Shown: positions 1 to 12,134, counted from the stretch's first letter. The stretch is DNA of 64,000 bases from Linnemannia elongata (GCA_036320915.1 JAXBDG010000002.1:3438001-3502000), one strand, 5' to 3'. The notes: generated by a model from the sequence alone, not told the origin. Translations and numbers: made by a program.

Positions 1-192
1 AGCGGCATTGTATCAATTGAGTGTGGGTATTTAATCGGGGGTAATATATAAATCGAGAGTTTAAATTTAGCCATTGAGTCGCTCATTACCCTTTTTCTTC
101 TCCATCCTTCCTTTACTGATCCCTGATGTCATTTTGCAACTTTGTTTGTTGTGATTGTATAAATACGCTTACTTCACTGTGCATCCTTTATA

Positions 193-216
193 TTTTTTTT
201 TTTTTTTTTTTTTTTT
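193..216. repeat. poly-T tract (T24)
   Basis: Uninterrupted run of 24 T in the spacer. Such runs recur through all long spacers of the window. Confidence 0.9.
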
Positions 217-670
217 GTGTACACCCTTATATTTGCTGACCCATCTGTCACTCAACTCAACACACTCACATTCCTCTCTTTCTTCTTCATCTTACCAACC
301 AACCCACCTCTTACTCACTCTCAGTCATCCACCTTTCCCTCTCCAACAACTACAGCATCATACTACCCCTCCTCTTTTTCAAACTTGGTAAATTTCCTTT
401 TTTCCCTTTATTTTTCCCTTTCTTTCCAATTGTCGTCTCGCTGATTAATCACGTTGTCTTGTCTCTCATTCAATTTTCCCTTTTCTTCTCGACCCTTCCC
501 TTCCCTTCCATTCCATTTCAAATGAATTGACCCGCTTCCTTTCGTTTGACGTCCTCTTCTTTTCTCACTTTCCCGCCAATTTTCATTTACTATTCCTCCT
601 GACCACCACCACCCCTTCCACTTTACTTAACCCTCATCCTCACTCATCCCCCTTTTCAGTCTTTCAATAC

Positions 671-700
671 ACTCACTCACTCACTCACTCACTCACTCAC
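671..700. repeat. ACTC tetranucleotide microsatellite
   Basis: About seven copies of ACTC in tandem, running into a short CA repeat. Confidence 0.9.
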
Positions 701-1353
701 ATACACACACACACCTACACAAAGTACGCTTTGCTCATCACACACACTTTCTCTCTGTCCCACTCATTCAACACATTCACTCCCTCTGATCAGTCTGGAC
801 TCATTGCGGTCAACTACTGTTCAACTCGCTCATTCTCTCCATGACCTTCTCTGCGTATGGACGTACGGACGGTCTTGGCATTTTTCCTTTTCCAAACATT
901 TGACCACAGACCACTTTGTGAACAACAGTCCCCTTTTTTCCCGGCCTCTGCCCGAGGAAAAAAAACTATTTCTTTGACCCTCTTTCCATTTATTTTTTTT
1001 TTTCAACTCTTTCTTCTCTTCTTCTCTTCCCTCTTTTTTTTCTCATTTAAACTCACTTTACTTACCAACGCTCTCTCTCTTCTTTGTAATCCCTTCCTTC
1101 TTGGTAACAACAGCCCATATCCTCAAGTACACAAGCAAGATCGGTACCGACCCTCGCCACTTCACATCCCCTTTCTACTTCTTCTTCTTCGACTGCCAAG
1201 AATAGCGTCATCGCTACCATCTTCACAACCACAAACAGCAACACAGCAATCACCATTTCTTCGCCAAAGCAGCAACCGCTTTCGACCTCTCCCCCTCCCT
1301 CCTCTTCCACTTCCCCTTCTTCACAGCAACAACAACTGAACCATCCTACAACT

Positions 1354-4014
1354 ATGATGGTCGGACATGACCTCGTCAGCTATGCGCAGTCTCTGCCACA
1401 GCCACCCCTCTCACCCCCACCCATGCTTCCTAAGGAGACATCCTCTTCTTCATCAGACCCACACTTGCACTCATATCATCGTCACATCCCTCACCACCAC
1501 CAACAGCAGCACTCCCGACCAGTTCTCTTCCATTCGTCGTCGTCCACTCTCCATAGGGCTTCGTCACCATCACGAGGGCTGCGCACAGACTACCCAGCAG
1601 GGTTCTCAACAGCTTTTTCTTCCCCTTCTCTTTCTTCTTCTTCTCTTTCTTCTTCTTCCGCTTCCCCTTCTTCTTCCACCTTCAACAACAACAACAACTC
1701 AGCCGCCAATCTCCCATCAAGTTCGACTTTGTCGTCGATTCTTCGCCTCCCCCCGCCTAGACCCTCTTCGGCAATGTCAACCCGTCTACCCGTGCGACTG
1801 GGCCTGGGCGATCCAAGGCTCCAGAGCTACATGATCTCTGCCAAGCCAACACCATCAACTTCTTCATCAGCAACTGCAGCAATGGCCGCCTCTTCCTCTT
1901 CATTTGGACGCCAAGATCGGATCCCAGCTGTGGGTGTGACTGCGCCAGGAGGCTCCTATCCTTCTGACAGCAGTAATAGCCATCATCGTGCGATACCGCC
2001 TTTCCACCCTCCTTCCTCCTCGCCTTCCATCTCAGCCGCCACCCTCCTCGCTCGCTCAACACCCGACCAGAGCTCCAGCAGGACATACCCCGAGTCACCA
2101 TCAATGAGACAGGCCTCAATAAGCCACTCTAACAACGGACAATGGAACGACAGCAAGGCTGCTACAGCTGGAGGTCGACACTCTACATCGCCCGGATCAC
2201 AGCCTAGGTCGTTGCCCAGCCCAACACCTTCAATGACACCCATGTCACCTGATTGGCAGCTCGTTGGCCGCCAGAGCCATGATCCATCCCCACAGCAGCA
2301 GCATCCCCAGCAGCACCGAACCCACCAGCAGCACGACCTGTTGTCACCCTCGGCTTCGGAAATGGAATTGGGTTCTGATACTAAGCCATTGACACCCCTG
2401 TTCCGATCCAACTCCCCACCTGCCTTCAACTCAATCAGCCATCGACCCTCATTGTCAGCGTCTCAGTTGGGACCTGCTCACATGACCAACTCACTTTCCG
2501 CGGCAAGCAGTGGGTCTGCTGGTGCATCAGGTGTTGTTCACCCCAACCCTACCTTGGACCACCGCGCAGTGACTCCCCCAGCAACCAGTCTGGGCTGGTC
2601 TGCCAAGCACCACCACCACAGGATACCCGTCCGTTCTCCGGACCGTGCTGGCCATGAAGTCATGACAACCTCAACCACAGACAGCGAGCCCAGCGCTTAC
2701 ATGAACATGAACTTTTACGATATCTACCGCCAGAACCCCAAGCTCCTCCGTCCCGAAGGAGGTCGTCACGAGGAACGTCGACTCCAGGCCTTCCATCACC
2801 ATCAAGCCAACTCTCACTACCACCCTCATCCTCATCCCGACAGCGCCTACGCTGGCGACTATTCCCGCCCCATTGGTCATGCCAAGCGATCTTCTGCTGG
2901 AGGATTCAGTGGACTTTCTCGACGTCAATCGATGCCTCTTATCTCGACGGCTACTCAACGTGTCCTCCGACATGAAGATGCCAAGGTAGAGCAGCAGATG
3001 TCGTTTGATGAGCATGTTGATGATATCGCCGTGAAGCAGGATCCAGATTACCATTACCACGGTAGACATAATGGATTGGGCATTCAACAGCAGTCAACTT
3101 ATACAGGTGCTTACAAACACACATCCGTTATTCCGTCTGTCCAGGCCCGACCAGCACCCATGTCGATCCACCACATCCTCAGCGATGATACCACCCATGG
3201 ATCAGAACAGGACCGGTTTTCGTTCCGCAGCGATGACGACGATGACGAGGAGATGGATCGGTATTCTGAGACCATGGGTCAGAATTATGGTCATCACAAC
3301 GGTGCTGCGCCCTACTCGTCTTCGTCCAAGGCATCGCAAAAGCGCAAGCAGGACGAGAACGACGGCGAGCCCAAGAAGCGCAAGCGCATCTCGAAGAAGC
3401 AGGCCGCGGAGATGGGATTGCTTGGTCCCGATGGTGTTGTCAAGCGCAAGCGCACCAAGAAGATCCGCGAGCCCGGTTACGTCTCACCCACAGGGTTCAC
3501 CCATGGTGGAGAACGTGTTGTTCAGGAACCCGAGGAAGTTGTTGTTCTTGAGCCCGATGTCGGACCCGTCTCTATGCTCGATCACCAATCGCTTCCCAAG
3601 ATCATCTGGAAGGGTATGTAATTACTTCTATCATTGCAATGATAGATGATCAGCTTCGATTTGATTATGTAACATTTTCGTCTTGACATTAGAAATTAAC
3701 CCTTTTTATTCCGTTATCTTTTGCTGGGCTTAGGTTATCCCTTGAACATTTCGGGCAAGATTGGATTCGAATTGCTCCATCCCTATGAGGTCCACATTGC
3801 CTCGACTCTACGTCTCTCGCCAGCCCAGTACCTCGCCTGTAAGCGCACCCTCATCCTTGCTTCGCGAAAGTACCTTTCTGTCCCCAACGGCAAGCAGTTC
3901 AAGAAGTCGGATGCCCAAAAGTTGTGCCGTATCGATGTCAACAAGACCAGTCGTCTCTGGGAGATCTTTGCCAAGGTCGGCTGGTTGGCTGGTATCACCG
4001 AGCAGGACCTCTAG
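1354..4014 (+). CDS. SWIRM-domain nuclear protein (Fun19/Laf-like)
   Basis: Two exons, 1354-3613 and 3734-4014, intron 120 nt (GTATGT...TTAG), phase 1; predicted 846 aa. Residues 1 to about 660 are disordered and rich in Ser, Pro, His and Gln. A basic stretch at about 663-712, with several K/R clusters (for example KKRKR and KRKRTKK), looks like a nuclear localisation signal. The second exon encodes the SWIRM domain (about 755-845): YPLNISG, then LHPYEVHIASTLRLSP, YLACKRTLI, and the C-terminal helix ending near WEIFAKVGWL. SWIRM is a helical DNA/protein-binding fold of chromatin complexes. Fungal single-SWIRM proteins of this layout (yeast Fun19, fission yeast Laf1/Laf2, associated with the Clr6 deacetylase) are the closest match by architecture. 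No SANT or amine-oxidase domain is present, which argues against Swi3/Rsc8 or LSD1. The start is the second codon pair after in-frame leader, ATGATG. Confidence 0.85.
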
Positions 4015-5645
4015 ATTGACCTTTACCCACCTACGGATTCCTCTTTCCAGCCAGGGACATTGCGAGAACAGCAATTAGCGATATCTCTTTTCGCACCTAG
4101 GCGCTCTGCGATACGGCGCCTCTGTTTACATTTTCTTCGCACAGTCGTTATTCTTTTTCTTTCTCCACACTCTTTGATTACCAATATTGCTCTCGTTTTA
4201 TTTTCGACTTTCACTTTCGCACAAAAAAATCTACAATTTGTTTGCCCTAATTCCTTTCTTTTCTTTTTCATTTTTTCTTCTTTCATACATTTGTTTTGCA
4301 GAGCGCAAACTTGTCACCACCACCCCAATTGTGTACTTTAAAGCCCCCCCCAAAAACACTTGCTACTTTTATTTTCTTTACCTTTGTACATCCACCCATT
4401 ACAACAAAAAAATTGTACGATACTATAGTCTTTACATCCTTTTTCTTTACTTTTTTTGCTTTAACGACTTGTACGACATGGATGACAAACACAACGTCAT
4501 ACCTATGCTTTTTCTGCTGCGACTCCCCCTCCCTCTCCTTTCATGCGAAAGTCCTCAAAAAAAATGAAAAAAGCTAATAAAAACAGCATAAACATACATG
4601 ACTGAATTGCATTTGAATAAATCTTGCCCACAGAAATGAAATGGATGCATGGTATGCAAGGCAGACTGACCGATTGCTATGTGTTTTTGATTGTTAGTGC
4701 ATGCCCTACCTGTTTCAGTCTGCCCTAAAGGTAGTCTTGTGTAACCTCTTTTTTTTATGGTAGGCCTGGGTAGGAGGGAGAGGACCCTTACTTTCTTCCT
4801 GCCCTGCCCTGCCTTTTTGCATTTTCTCTCGTCCTCTCCTTTTCTTATTCTTTTTCCCCCTCGGCATGGACAGAAGCATAAATCCATGGTTTTTTTTTTT
4901 TTTTTTTTTTAATTACTAGTCGGTCATTTTTCCTTTTATTTCATTTATGATAGTTTCTGCATGAATCCCATAGCTTCTTTTTTTTTTTTGCTTACGCTCG
5001 CTCTCTATCTTTCACGACAAGAGGGTGGGGGGGAGTAGTAGTTTTTGTACTTCTGTACTCGCTCGCTTTCGATGGGTGCGAGGAGGAGGAGGCGTCTAGA
5101 CAAAAAGAAGAAAGAAAGTTGAGGGGGTTCATAGGACAGAATAAAAGACTTTTCATGCTTTGGTATTGTTTCTGCATATGCTCCCCGACCTTCATTTATT
5201 TAGAGGATAGGACCCATTGTGAAGTGGAACTTATGATGGGAACAAAACTGCGACAAAGGGAGAGAGAGAAAGAAATTAGTGAGGGGGGGGGGGGGGGGGG
5301 GGGGTGCGCGCGCGGAAAAGAGGTAGAAAAAGTGATCGTGAAGAGAACGCGAAAACGTCAGGGTAAAAAAATGATCAGGGTAACGGTCAGGGTCCTAGGG
5401 AAAGAGACAACAAGGGCTAAAGTAGGAGGGCTAGTCTAACAGCTTAGTTTTTGGTATTCCTGCAGAGCTGTTTTGGCGTAATTCGGGGTATGGCTATGAC
5501 CATGGTGCCACAGTTGTGATTGCCGTCAGTTGTTGTTGGGATGAATTGATTTGTCCAGGAATAGACAACGCTAGAAGGATGGGAGTGGTCATGATCGAGT
5601 CAGAGGGGCGAACGTAGGGGTGCTCAAAGACTAAGGTAGTCTCCC
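4015..5645. other. convergent spacer, no gene seen
   Basis: Lies between the 3' ends of the SWIRM gene (+) and the two-TM gene (-). It has AATAAA-like motifs near 4576-4620 that could serve the SWIRM transcript, a T21 run (4890-4910), and a 22-G tract at 5283-5304. Open frames are short and compositionally biased. Confidence 0.6.
5283..5304 (+). repeat. poly-G tract (G22) followed by alternating GC
   Basis: Twenty-two consecutive G followed by TGCGCGCGCG, inside a purine-rich strand. Able in principle to form a G-quadruplex; also a likely spot for sequencing or assembly error. Confidence 0.85.
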
Positions 5646-7856
5646 TTACTGGTACGCTGTGTTGTTGTCGTAGTAGAGGTAAGGCTGTTGGTGGTAGTGA
5701 AGCATGGGGCTGTTGTGAGAGCTGTGGCTGTTCTGTGAAATGTACTGGCTATGTTGGTAACTGTGCTGCTGCTGTTGTTGTTGTTGTTGCGGTTGGTGTT
5801 GAATGTGGCGGTGGTGGTTGTGGTGGGGATGATCATGCGGTCGTGGACCCCTGAAATTGGACCCTGACCCTGTCCCTGCGTTTGCATTTGCACCTAATTC
5901 ATCATGTCGTGGAAATGGCATTGTTGAAGGAGTTTTTGGTACTGTTGGTGTCGTACTTAGAGAATGTGCTGTAGGCGAGAGGAAAGGGGATCGGGTACTC
6001 CTTGGGCTCGTATGCATCATGGCTGTTGTTGCTGGTGTCGTTAAAGTCGACGCGGTATCGGTATCAATATGTTGCGGTTTCTGAGCCTTCGACATCACCA
6101 TCGTCCTGCCAGTAATACTACTACTATGGCTGTTGTCGTCCGTGTTCTGAAGGTAGGGTGCAGCTTTTGACCAGGGGAAGGGGGAGATATCACTACTACT
6201 ACTGTAGGTGCTGCTTCCTGCAGTGGAGGGAGTCATCGTCGTACAAGGCGAAATAAGTCCCGAGGACAAGGGGGATGACGCATGTTGACAAGAATTGCGT
6301 TTCAGGGACACGGGCATGGACAGGGGCAGTGGGAGTGGCGAGTGTAAAGGCATGCGTCTAGATTTCGTACCTGGTCCCGATCCTGATCCCGTGGTCGATG
6401 AAGGGTTTGGCGAGTGGAGTGGATCGAAATCCAGATTATTCGATCCCCCTGTGTACGGCGGGTAATACGAATCTAGACCTCCTCCTCTTGGCGAAGTTGT
6501 AGAAGACGTGGAAGTCGAGTCCAGGGAGTGTTGTGGGGGGATAAAGTCGACGGGAGAGGAGATCACATGGGCGGTTGGGGCCGTCACTGCCAGTGGTAAT
6601 CGCGACAGCGCGTCTTTGTTCTTCTTGTCAGGTATGCTAGTGCTGGTAGTATTGGCGTAAGAAGGTCTTCGGAAAGTTTTGAAGAACCCCTTTGGGGATG
6701 GAAGGGAAGAGGTGGAGGATGTCGGCGACTTTTTGGAGTCTTTTGGATCATCGACGTTCCAGAATTCTGTCATCTGCACTTGCTGTTGTTGAGGTTGTTG
6801 ACCAAAGGAAGGAGACGTGGGAGACACCAAAGACGCCGAGGAGGAAAAAGAAGAACCAAACGAAGACCCTGAGATCGGTCGCTGCGGAGGACCAATCCTT
6901 TTGCCATCCACACACACCACTCCTGCATTGCTGCTAGCAACAATACCGCGCCGCCGATAGTAACAGCATATTGCGAGTCGCGAACTGCCCAGGATACAAC
7001 AGAAGCAGCCCGCTAATCCGCCTAGTGCTGCACAGATGGTGAGAATAACTGTGTTCCGTGATGCCGCAGGACTTGCTTCGTTGTTCTGTTCAGAGTCGGG
7101 GTCGGAGGTTTCGTCGTGAGGATGGCGGTTAGGATGGTCGTGTGTAGATGCCGTGTGGGCGTCGATGCCGTCGAGTTTGTCTTTGCTGACTCTTTTTGGG
7201 CCTGTTCCTTCAGGCGATGGGGTATGCTGCTGTTGTTGTTCTGGGTGAGGTCCTGGACGGATATGAGGTTGAGGTTGAGAAGGAGGAGAAGGCCCCGTCT
7301 TGTGTTGTGTCACCGTCGAGGGATCGTGTACTGGAGCAGTATGTGGTGCTGGTGGAGGAATATCGACCGCACGAACAACCAGAGGACGCGATGTGATGAC
7401 CGCATGCGAATCCCTCGCCTCTCCAACATTATCCTCATTATCAATACTACTCGTCAGTCCAAGGTCCACACCACCACCAAACTGCGGTGCTGCAGCTATC
7501 GTCTTACTACTAGTACTGCTGCTGCTGCCGTTGGTTGCTGTCGTTGGGCTAGTAGTAGTGCTGCAAGAAGAGGAGTCTTGGACAGAGAAGAGACTATGGA
7601 TATGGAACCAGGTCTGGACGATGGAGACGATAAGGAGGATGATGACTACCAGTACAAGGAGTAGGTTGAGGATTGGACCCCATGGTAGTTTCTTTTTCTG
7701 CGGTTGTGTCTGTGTTGTTGACGACGAGGAGGAGGATGATGATGTAGAAGTGGAAGTGCAAGTGATGGCGGATAATGGTGCGAGAGAGGTTGTGGAGGTA
7801 CCGGGAGACGGCGCCTGTTCTGCGGATACGCTAGATTGGGGAGTTATGAATGACAT
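5646..7856 (-). CDS. two-TM low-complexity membrane protein, unknown function
   Basis: Single exon, 736 aa. I do not recognise a family. A Ser/Thr-rich N-terminus is followed by a very hydrophobic helix at about residues 57-80 (LNLLLVLVVIILLIVSIV) preceded by three lysines, then a Pro/His/Gln-rich stretch, then a second hydrophobic helix at about 266-290 containing a Cys cluster (CFCCIL... and ICCYYRRR) with flanking arginines. The C-terminal 440 residues are Ser/Pro/His-rich with poly-Gln near the end (PQQQQQQQQH). The Cys residues next to the second helix could be palmitoylated. The layout (short stretch between two TMs, long disordered tail) resembles fungal plasma-membrane adaptor or sensor proteins, but this is only an impression. 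ATG at 7856 is the first in frame. Confidence 0.7.
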   Translation of the reverse strand: MSFITPQSSVSAEQAPSPGTSTTSLAPLSAITCTSTSTSSSSSSSSTTQTQPQKKKLPWGPILNLLLVLVVIILLIVSIVQTWFHIHSLFSVQDSSSCSTTTSPTTATNGSSSSTSSKTIAAAPQFGGGVDLGLTSSIDNEDNVGEARDSHAVITSRPLVVRAVDIPPPAPHTAPVHDPSTVTQHKTGPSPPSQPQPHIRPGPHPEQQQQHTPSPEGTGPKRVSKDKLDGIDAHTASTHDHPNRHPHDETSDPDSEQNNEASPAASRNTVILTICAALGGLAGCFCCILGSSRLAICCYYRRRGIVASSNAGVVCVDGKRIGPPQRPISGSSFGSSFSSSASLVSPTSPSFGQQPQQQQVQMTEFWNVDDPKDSKKSPTSSTSSLPSPKGFFKTFRRPSYANTTSTSIPDKKNKDALSRLPLAVTAPTAHVISSPVDFIPPQHSLDSTSTSSTTSPRGGGLDSYYPPYTGGSNNLDFDPLHSPNPSSTTGSGSGPGTKSRRMPLHSPLPLPLSMPVSLKRNSCQHASSPLSSGLISPCTTMTPSTAGSSTYSSSSDISPFPWSKAAPYLQNTDDNSHSSSITGRTMVMSKAQKPQHIDTDTASTLTTPATTAMMHTSPRSTRSPFLSPTAHSLSTTPTVPKTPSTMPFPRHDELGANANAGTGSGSNFRGPRPHDHPHHNHHRHIQHQPQQQQQQQQHSYQHSQYISQNSHSSHNSPMLHYHQQPYLYYDNNTAYQ

Positions 7857-9179
7857 GATTAGTTGAAGGGAGGAGAGGGGCGGGGGAGAGGGGGAGAGTG
7901 CAAGTTCAAATGGGGAGTAGGTATGGACCCTGGATTTTAAGGGTTATGGGATCCTGTACAATATTGTCAGGAAAGGTGCTGTACACAAAACACAAAAAAA
8001 AAAAAAAAAAAAAAGAAAAGAAAGGAAGATAAGAGTTGTGTAAAAAGATAAAACGAGAGATACGAAGTGAAGCGAAGACTGAAGAAATAAAAATTGAAGG
8101 AGACAACCAGAAAGGCGTAACAAAAGAACGGAAAAGGGAGTGAGAGAGAGTGAGAGATTGAAGCTACCACGTTGTTGCCGAGGACGAACAAGGGATGAGA
8201 TGCTTTGCCACGGAGACACACCCAGCAAGGGGACAATATTACACAATACACTCTCAACGAACGACTATCGTGAGTACAATCCTCAGAGCCGTTCAATAGG
8301 ATGGATGACGAGAAGCCTTGACCATTGTAGAAAAGGGACAAGGAGGCGCACTAAGAGTGTTCGATGGGGAGAAGGTGGATGAGTAAGAGCATATATATGA
8401 GAAAGTGGTCCCCCATTTACCTCCTTCTATCCGGCGCGGCACTACAGCAACACAGCAGCAACAACGTGCCCTTACTCATATAAAAGGGCTGGACTGCCAC
8501 TTTGGTCAATGACATATCCAGCACTTCCCACGAACCGAGGCAATAAGGGCAATACGTCAAAGACTGTGAGATTAGTAACCATGAGCAATGATATTGTTAC
8601 GCTCATCTCCCTCTCTCCCTCTCTCCTTCAAGGAGACAAAGAAAGAAAAAAAAAAAAGGGAAGGAGCGTCTGAGAAATCAGATACAATAACGCGCTCTCA
8701 CAAGTGGAGATTGAAGGGAGACAAAAGGCGTTCAGGCGCGTGGCGATTGGTGAATTTAAACCCTTTGTCATTCTACGACATGAAACACTTTTTTTCTTCG
8801 CCTCTCTTTCTCGTTCTCGAAAATGTTGACAAAAGGGAGTTGAGAAACATCGCCTAAACCTTGGATATGAAACCAGAGTGAAAGAGAACATGAACGACGA
8901 TATCCAACCAAAGCAATTTTTTGGGGCAGATGCTATCTCGATCGTGAGAGGAGGCATTGAGAAGTATCTCTGAACCCACTTTGTATTTGAAAATAAAGGG
9001 ACAACGGATGACTTGCAGGGTGCACAATGGAGTGTTGCTATGCACTGTCAAGTGGATCAATTGGCAGTTAGTACACAGCAAGCAGGTACTTGGTTCTAAG
9101 ATATATATTTATTTTATTGTTGCTGTACATGAATAAACTAGAGAGGTGAAAAAAGAACAAAGACAAACTAGAAGTTGAC
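7857..9179. other. spacer with isolated TATA box, no convincing gene
   Basis: Upstream of the two-TM gene and downstream of the carbonic anhydrase gene (both -). It holds an A20 run (about 7996-8014), purine-rich sequence typical of a minus-strand promoter, and on the plus strand a good TATAAAAGG at 8479-8487 after a second TATATATGA at about 8392. The first ATG downstream (8581) opens only a 30-codon frame. A short transcript is possible but I see no product. Confidence 0.5.
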
Positions 9180-11180
9180 TTAACGGTTAGACTTGACCTC
9201 ATCCATGACATGGTAAACCTCCTCAACATTGCCAGGACCCTCGATGCAGAGTCCCAGATTCCGGATAACACCATCGCTCAACCGGTAGCACCATCCATGA
9301 ACACTCAGCTTCTCGCCCCTCGACCAGGCCTTCTGGATAATACTGGTATGGCAGACATTCAACGCGGACTGAATGACATTCAGCTCTGTCAACAGATCCT
9401 GCTGCTCTTTGCCTCCGTGGGGGAGGGTATCGAACTTCTTGCGGTGGATCGTGTACAGATCCTTGATGTTCCTCAGCCAGTTGTCGATCACTCCAAACTG
9501 TTTCTGGGTCAACGAGGCAGCAACACCTCCGCAGCCATAGTGTCCGCAAACGATGATATGGCGGACCTTGAGGACGTCGACGGCGTACTCGAGGACCGAC
9601 AACAGGTTCATGTCGGTGTGGGTGACCACGTTGGCGATGTTGCGGTGGACGAAAATCTCGCCGGGATCCAGGTTGACGATCTGGTTTGCAGGCACACGCG
9701 AATCCGAGCAGCCTATATTATTTTGAATGTTAGGCAAATAGAATTGTCAATTAAATGTCCTTTCATTTCGTTTAATCATTTATAGGGATTTGCAAGAAAA
9801 GATTGTTGGGGGAAGCAAAAGAGTCGGAGGCAAAACCAAAGCAGCCACAATGACAAACAACTTTTTTTTTCTCGTCCTTCCTTGTAACTCCTTGCCACTC
9901 TAGTACGAATGGGTGCCGATGGATAACACAAATGACACCATCGATCTCTCCCCTATCTCTCCCTTCTTATCCTTCTTCTATTCTCTGGTTTCTTCCTCGC
10001 TTCCACGAGATCCATCAATCGGATCGGTTTGTCGAGAATGCCAACACCCAACACACATTCTAAAAAGAAACAAATGAATAGATAAAAAATAAAAAAACTT
10101 ACCGATCCAGAGGACTTGAGGCTTTTGCTGCTTCTCCAACTTGGCAAAGAACCCTGGACGATCCTGCTCAGTCTTGCGGGCCCATGCCTTGTTCTGGCCC
10201 AACAGACGCTCAGAGAACTCGCGGGCCTCCTCCGAGATTGGAGGGAAGTTCGAGGGCTCAACACGAGCATCATCATCACTATCATGATCCGCTCCTGCCA
10301 CTCCGTGGTGAGAGCATCCGCAACCCTGGTGAGCTGCAGACTTTTGGAACGTCTCGTCAGAGTAAACACTCTCATCAAGCGTAGGGATATGGTCGAGGCC
10401 GTCGTGGCCTTCGTGATGGGCCTGTCCGAGACGCTTCTGGATGATAGCATCGGTGGCCTTGGCGGCAGCAAGGGTAGGGCTCTTGGGGTTCACGAGGGGA
10501 CGACCGCTCGAGACGGCAGCGATCTTCTCATCGACAGTATTGCCCCCATACTGGTTAGGGGCATTGTCCTTGTTATCGTTAGATGAAGAGGAGGAGGAGG
10601 TAGCGGATGTAGAAAAGGCAGAGGAGAGGACGGACTGGTTCTGCTGCTGTGCTTGGGCAACGGCCTTTTGGACAGTGGTTTGGAACTTGCGAAGGAAAGG
10701 ATGGGCACGCGAGTAGACGGGCGAAGACGAGGTCAAGACTGAAGATTCAGCAGCGGCAGAAGTGTTCTGGAGAGGAACCGAGACCGAGAGTGGAGGTTGG
10801 GTACCTGTGGCAGTGGAAGTGGTGGTGGTCTTTTTGGGAGGGACAGGGAGAGGTGAGGAGGAAGAGGGGCCTGTCATTTTTGATCGAGTTTGGATGTAGT
10901 TTGGTTTGAATGAGGAAGAGGAGAGAGAAGGGAGGGAATGAGGAGAAGAGAGGGAAGAGGAAGAAATAGAAGACGTGGAAAAAGAAGACAATGACTGGCG
11001 GGCAGGATCAGAGACCGAAGTAGAGGCAGAAGACAGTCTGGGTTTGAGATGAGCCAAGTGGCGAGAAGTGATCAGCATATGTGGGGATGACTTGTTGAGG
11101 GTGCTGTTCTTGACTGCTGCAGTCATGGCCGACTGGGGCAGTCGTGTGAGGAGGGATGACCGTGTCTGGAGGATCAGCAT
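9180..11180 (-). CDS. beta-class carbonic anhydrase with mitochondrial-type leader
   Basis: Exons 11180-10103 and 9712-9180 (minus strand), intron 390 nt, phases close to 536 aa. The enzyme hydrates CO2 to bicarbonate, supplying carboxylases and pH control. The catalytic half (from about residue 300) carries CSDSR (Cys361, Asp363, Arg365) and HYGCGG (His417, Cys420), which are the three zinc ligands and the Asp/Arg dyad of beta-class enzymes, plus the GEIFVHRNIAN block. The first intron splits exactly before CSDSR. The N-terminal extension (about 310 aa) starts with a leader rich in Arg, Leu and Ser and free of acidic residues for about 50 aa, as in mitochondrial presequences, then becomes Ser/Thr-rich. 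Family members are usually 200-300 aa, so the extension is long. Internal Met codons at the end of the leader (for example MTGPSSSS at about residue 101) could give a cytosolic form. Confidence 0.92.
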
Positions 11181-12134
11181 TGCTGTTTTATGGATTGGTT
11201 GTTAGTAGGAGAGAGGGAGGATAGGTAGAAGTGGTGGTGGTTGGACCGAAGGTAGTCGGCTGGTAGGACTATTCAAAGGATGTTGTGGTAAAGTGAATAG
11301 GATGAAGACGGTGTGAAATATGTGATATGGGCGCGAAAGGGTGAGGGAGGAATGAATGGTACAAAGAGATGGTACGAGGATAGGAGTGGGGAGTGTGGAG
11401 GAGGAGGAGTTGAAAAGGAAGGAAGAAGGAGAGAAGGTAAGAAAGGAGTAGTTGTTGGTTTGTAGAAAAGGGAAAGAGAAAAAAGAAGAAAAGAAAAGAA
11501 AAGAAAAGAAAAGAAAAGGGAAGGCCAGCGACCAGGAGGCCTGGCTATTTATGTCTCTTCTGAAGGGAGAGAGAACCTTTGCTCGTTCTCCATGTCAACG
11601 GTATGCTTTTTCTGTTTAGTTGCGCCTCGGTCCGGCCTTTGTTTGGTTTTTGCGAGTCGAAGGTCTTCTATCGCATCTCCTTTTACTCTTCCAGGCACCA
11701 CCGTTGACCCGGATGGATCTCTCTAATTGACGATCACCAAGAAACATTTTGTGTGTCTGCTCTCCTTTTTTATTTTTTATTTTTTAAAAAAAAAAGTGTC
11801 CGAGGTGAACCCTACCTTATTGCAGATGTCGTGGGAAAAAAAATGCAACAACAAACAATTCATCCCACTTGAGTGCACTAAAAAAAACCAGATTCTGACC
11901 CCGCTTGCATCTTGTGCTTCAAAGGCAATGACATACCCTGACTCTCTTCAATAGGGTTTACACATCTTACCAATGACGATGACTGGACACAAGTTCACTG
12001 ATGCCTTCCTGCTAAACCATTAGCCCCTTTCATCCACCCTAGGTGCCCATTCATATTACTCTCTGCACCTATCTTCTTTCCGTAGAACTGACGTTCATTT
12101 CTTACTTTATAATTTTATTCAAATTGAAAAGTTA
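11181..12134. other. spacer upstream of carbonic anhydrase, no gene seen
   Basis: Promoter side of the carbonic anhydrase gene and 3' side of the bZIP gene. The plus strand is purine-rich up to about 11,520 (so pyrimidine-rich toward the gene, as at other starts here) and contains a GAAAA repeat at 11488-11517. Confidence 0.6.
11488..11517. repeat. GAAAA pentanucleotide microsatellite
   Basis: About six tandem copies of AAAAG in the putative carbonic anhydrase promoter or 5' UTR. Confidence 0.85.

Larger units (their letters stand above)
1..1353. other. 5' flank of the SWIRM gene, no gene seen
   Basis: Strongly pyrimidine-biased spacer with a T24 run (193-216), an ACTC tetranucleotide array (about 671-700) followed by CA repeats, and many CT-rich stretches up to the start codon at 1354. 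The open frames here encode only Ser/Thr/Leu/Phe runs from the CT-rich sequence and have no codon-like structure. It probably holds the promoter and a long 5' UTR of the downstream gene; I cannot place a TATA box. Confidence 0.6.

Noticed and set aside
667..700. Tetranucleotide array as a possible CRISPR or telomeric repeat
   Set aside because: Unit is four bases without spacers and does not match telomere sequence; a plain microsatellite in a eukaryotic genome.
155..1339. Several long open frames in the first 1.3 kb
   Set aside because: They arise from CT-rich sequence without stops, overlap in different frames and have no domain or splice partner.
5646..5893. Thr/Asn-rich frame antisense to or overlapping the two-TM gene
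   Set aside because: Shadow frame of the poly-Gln/His codons of the real gene.
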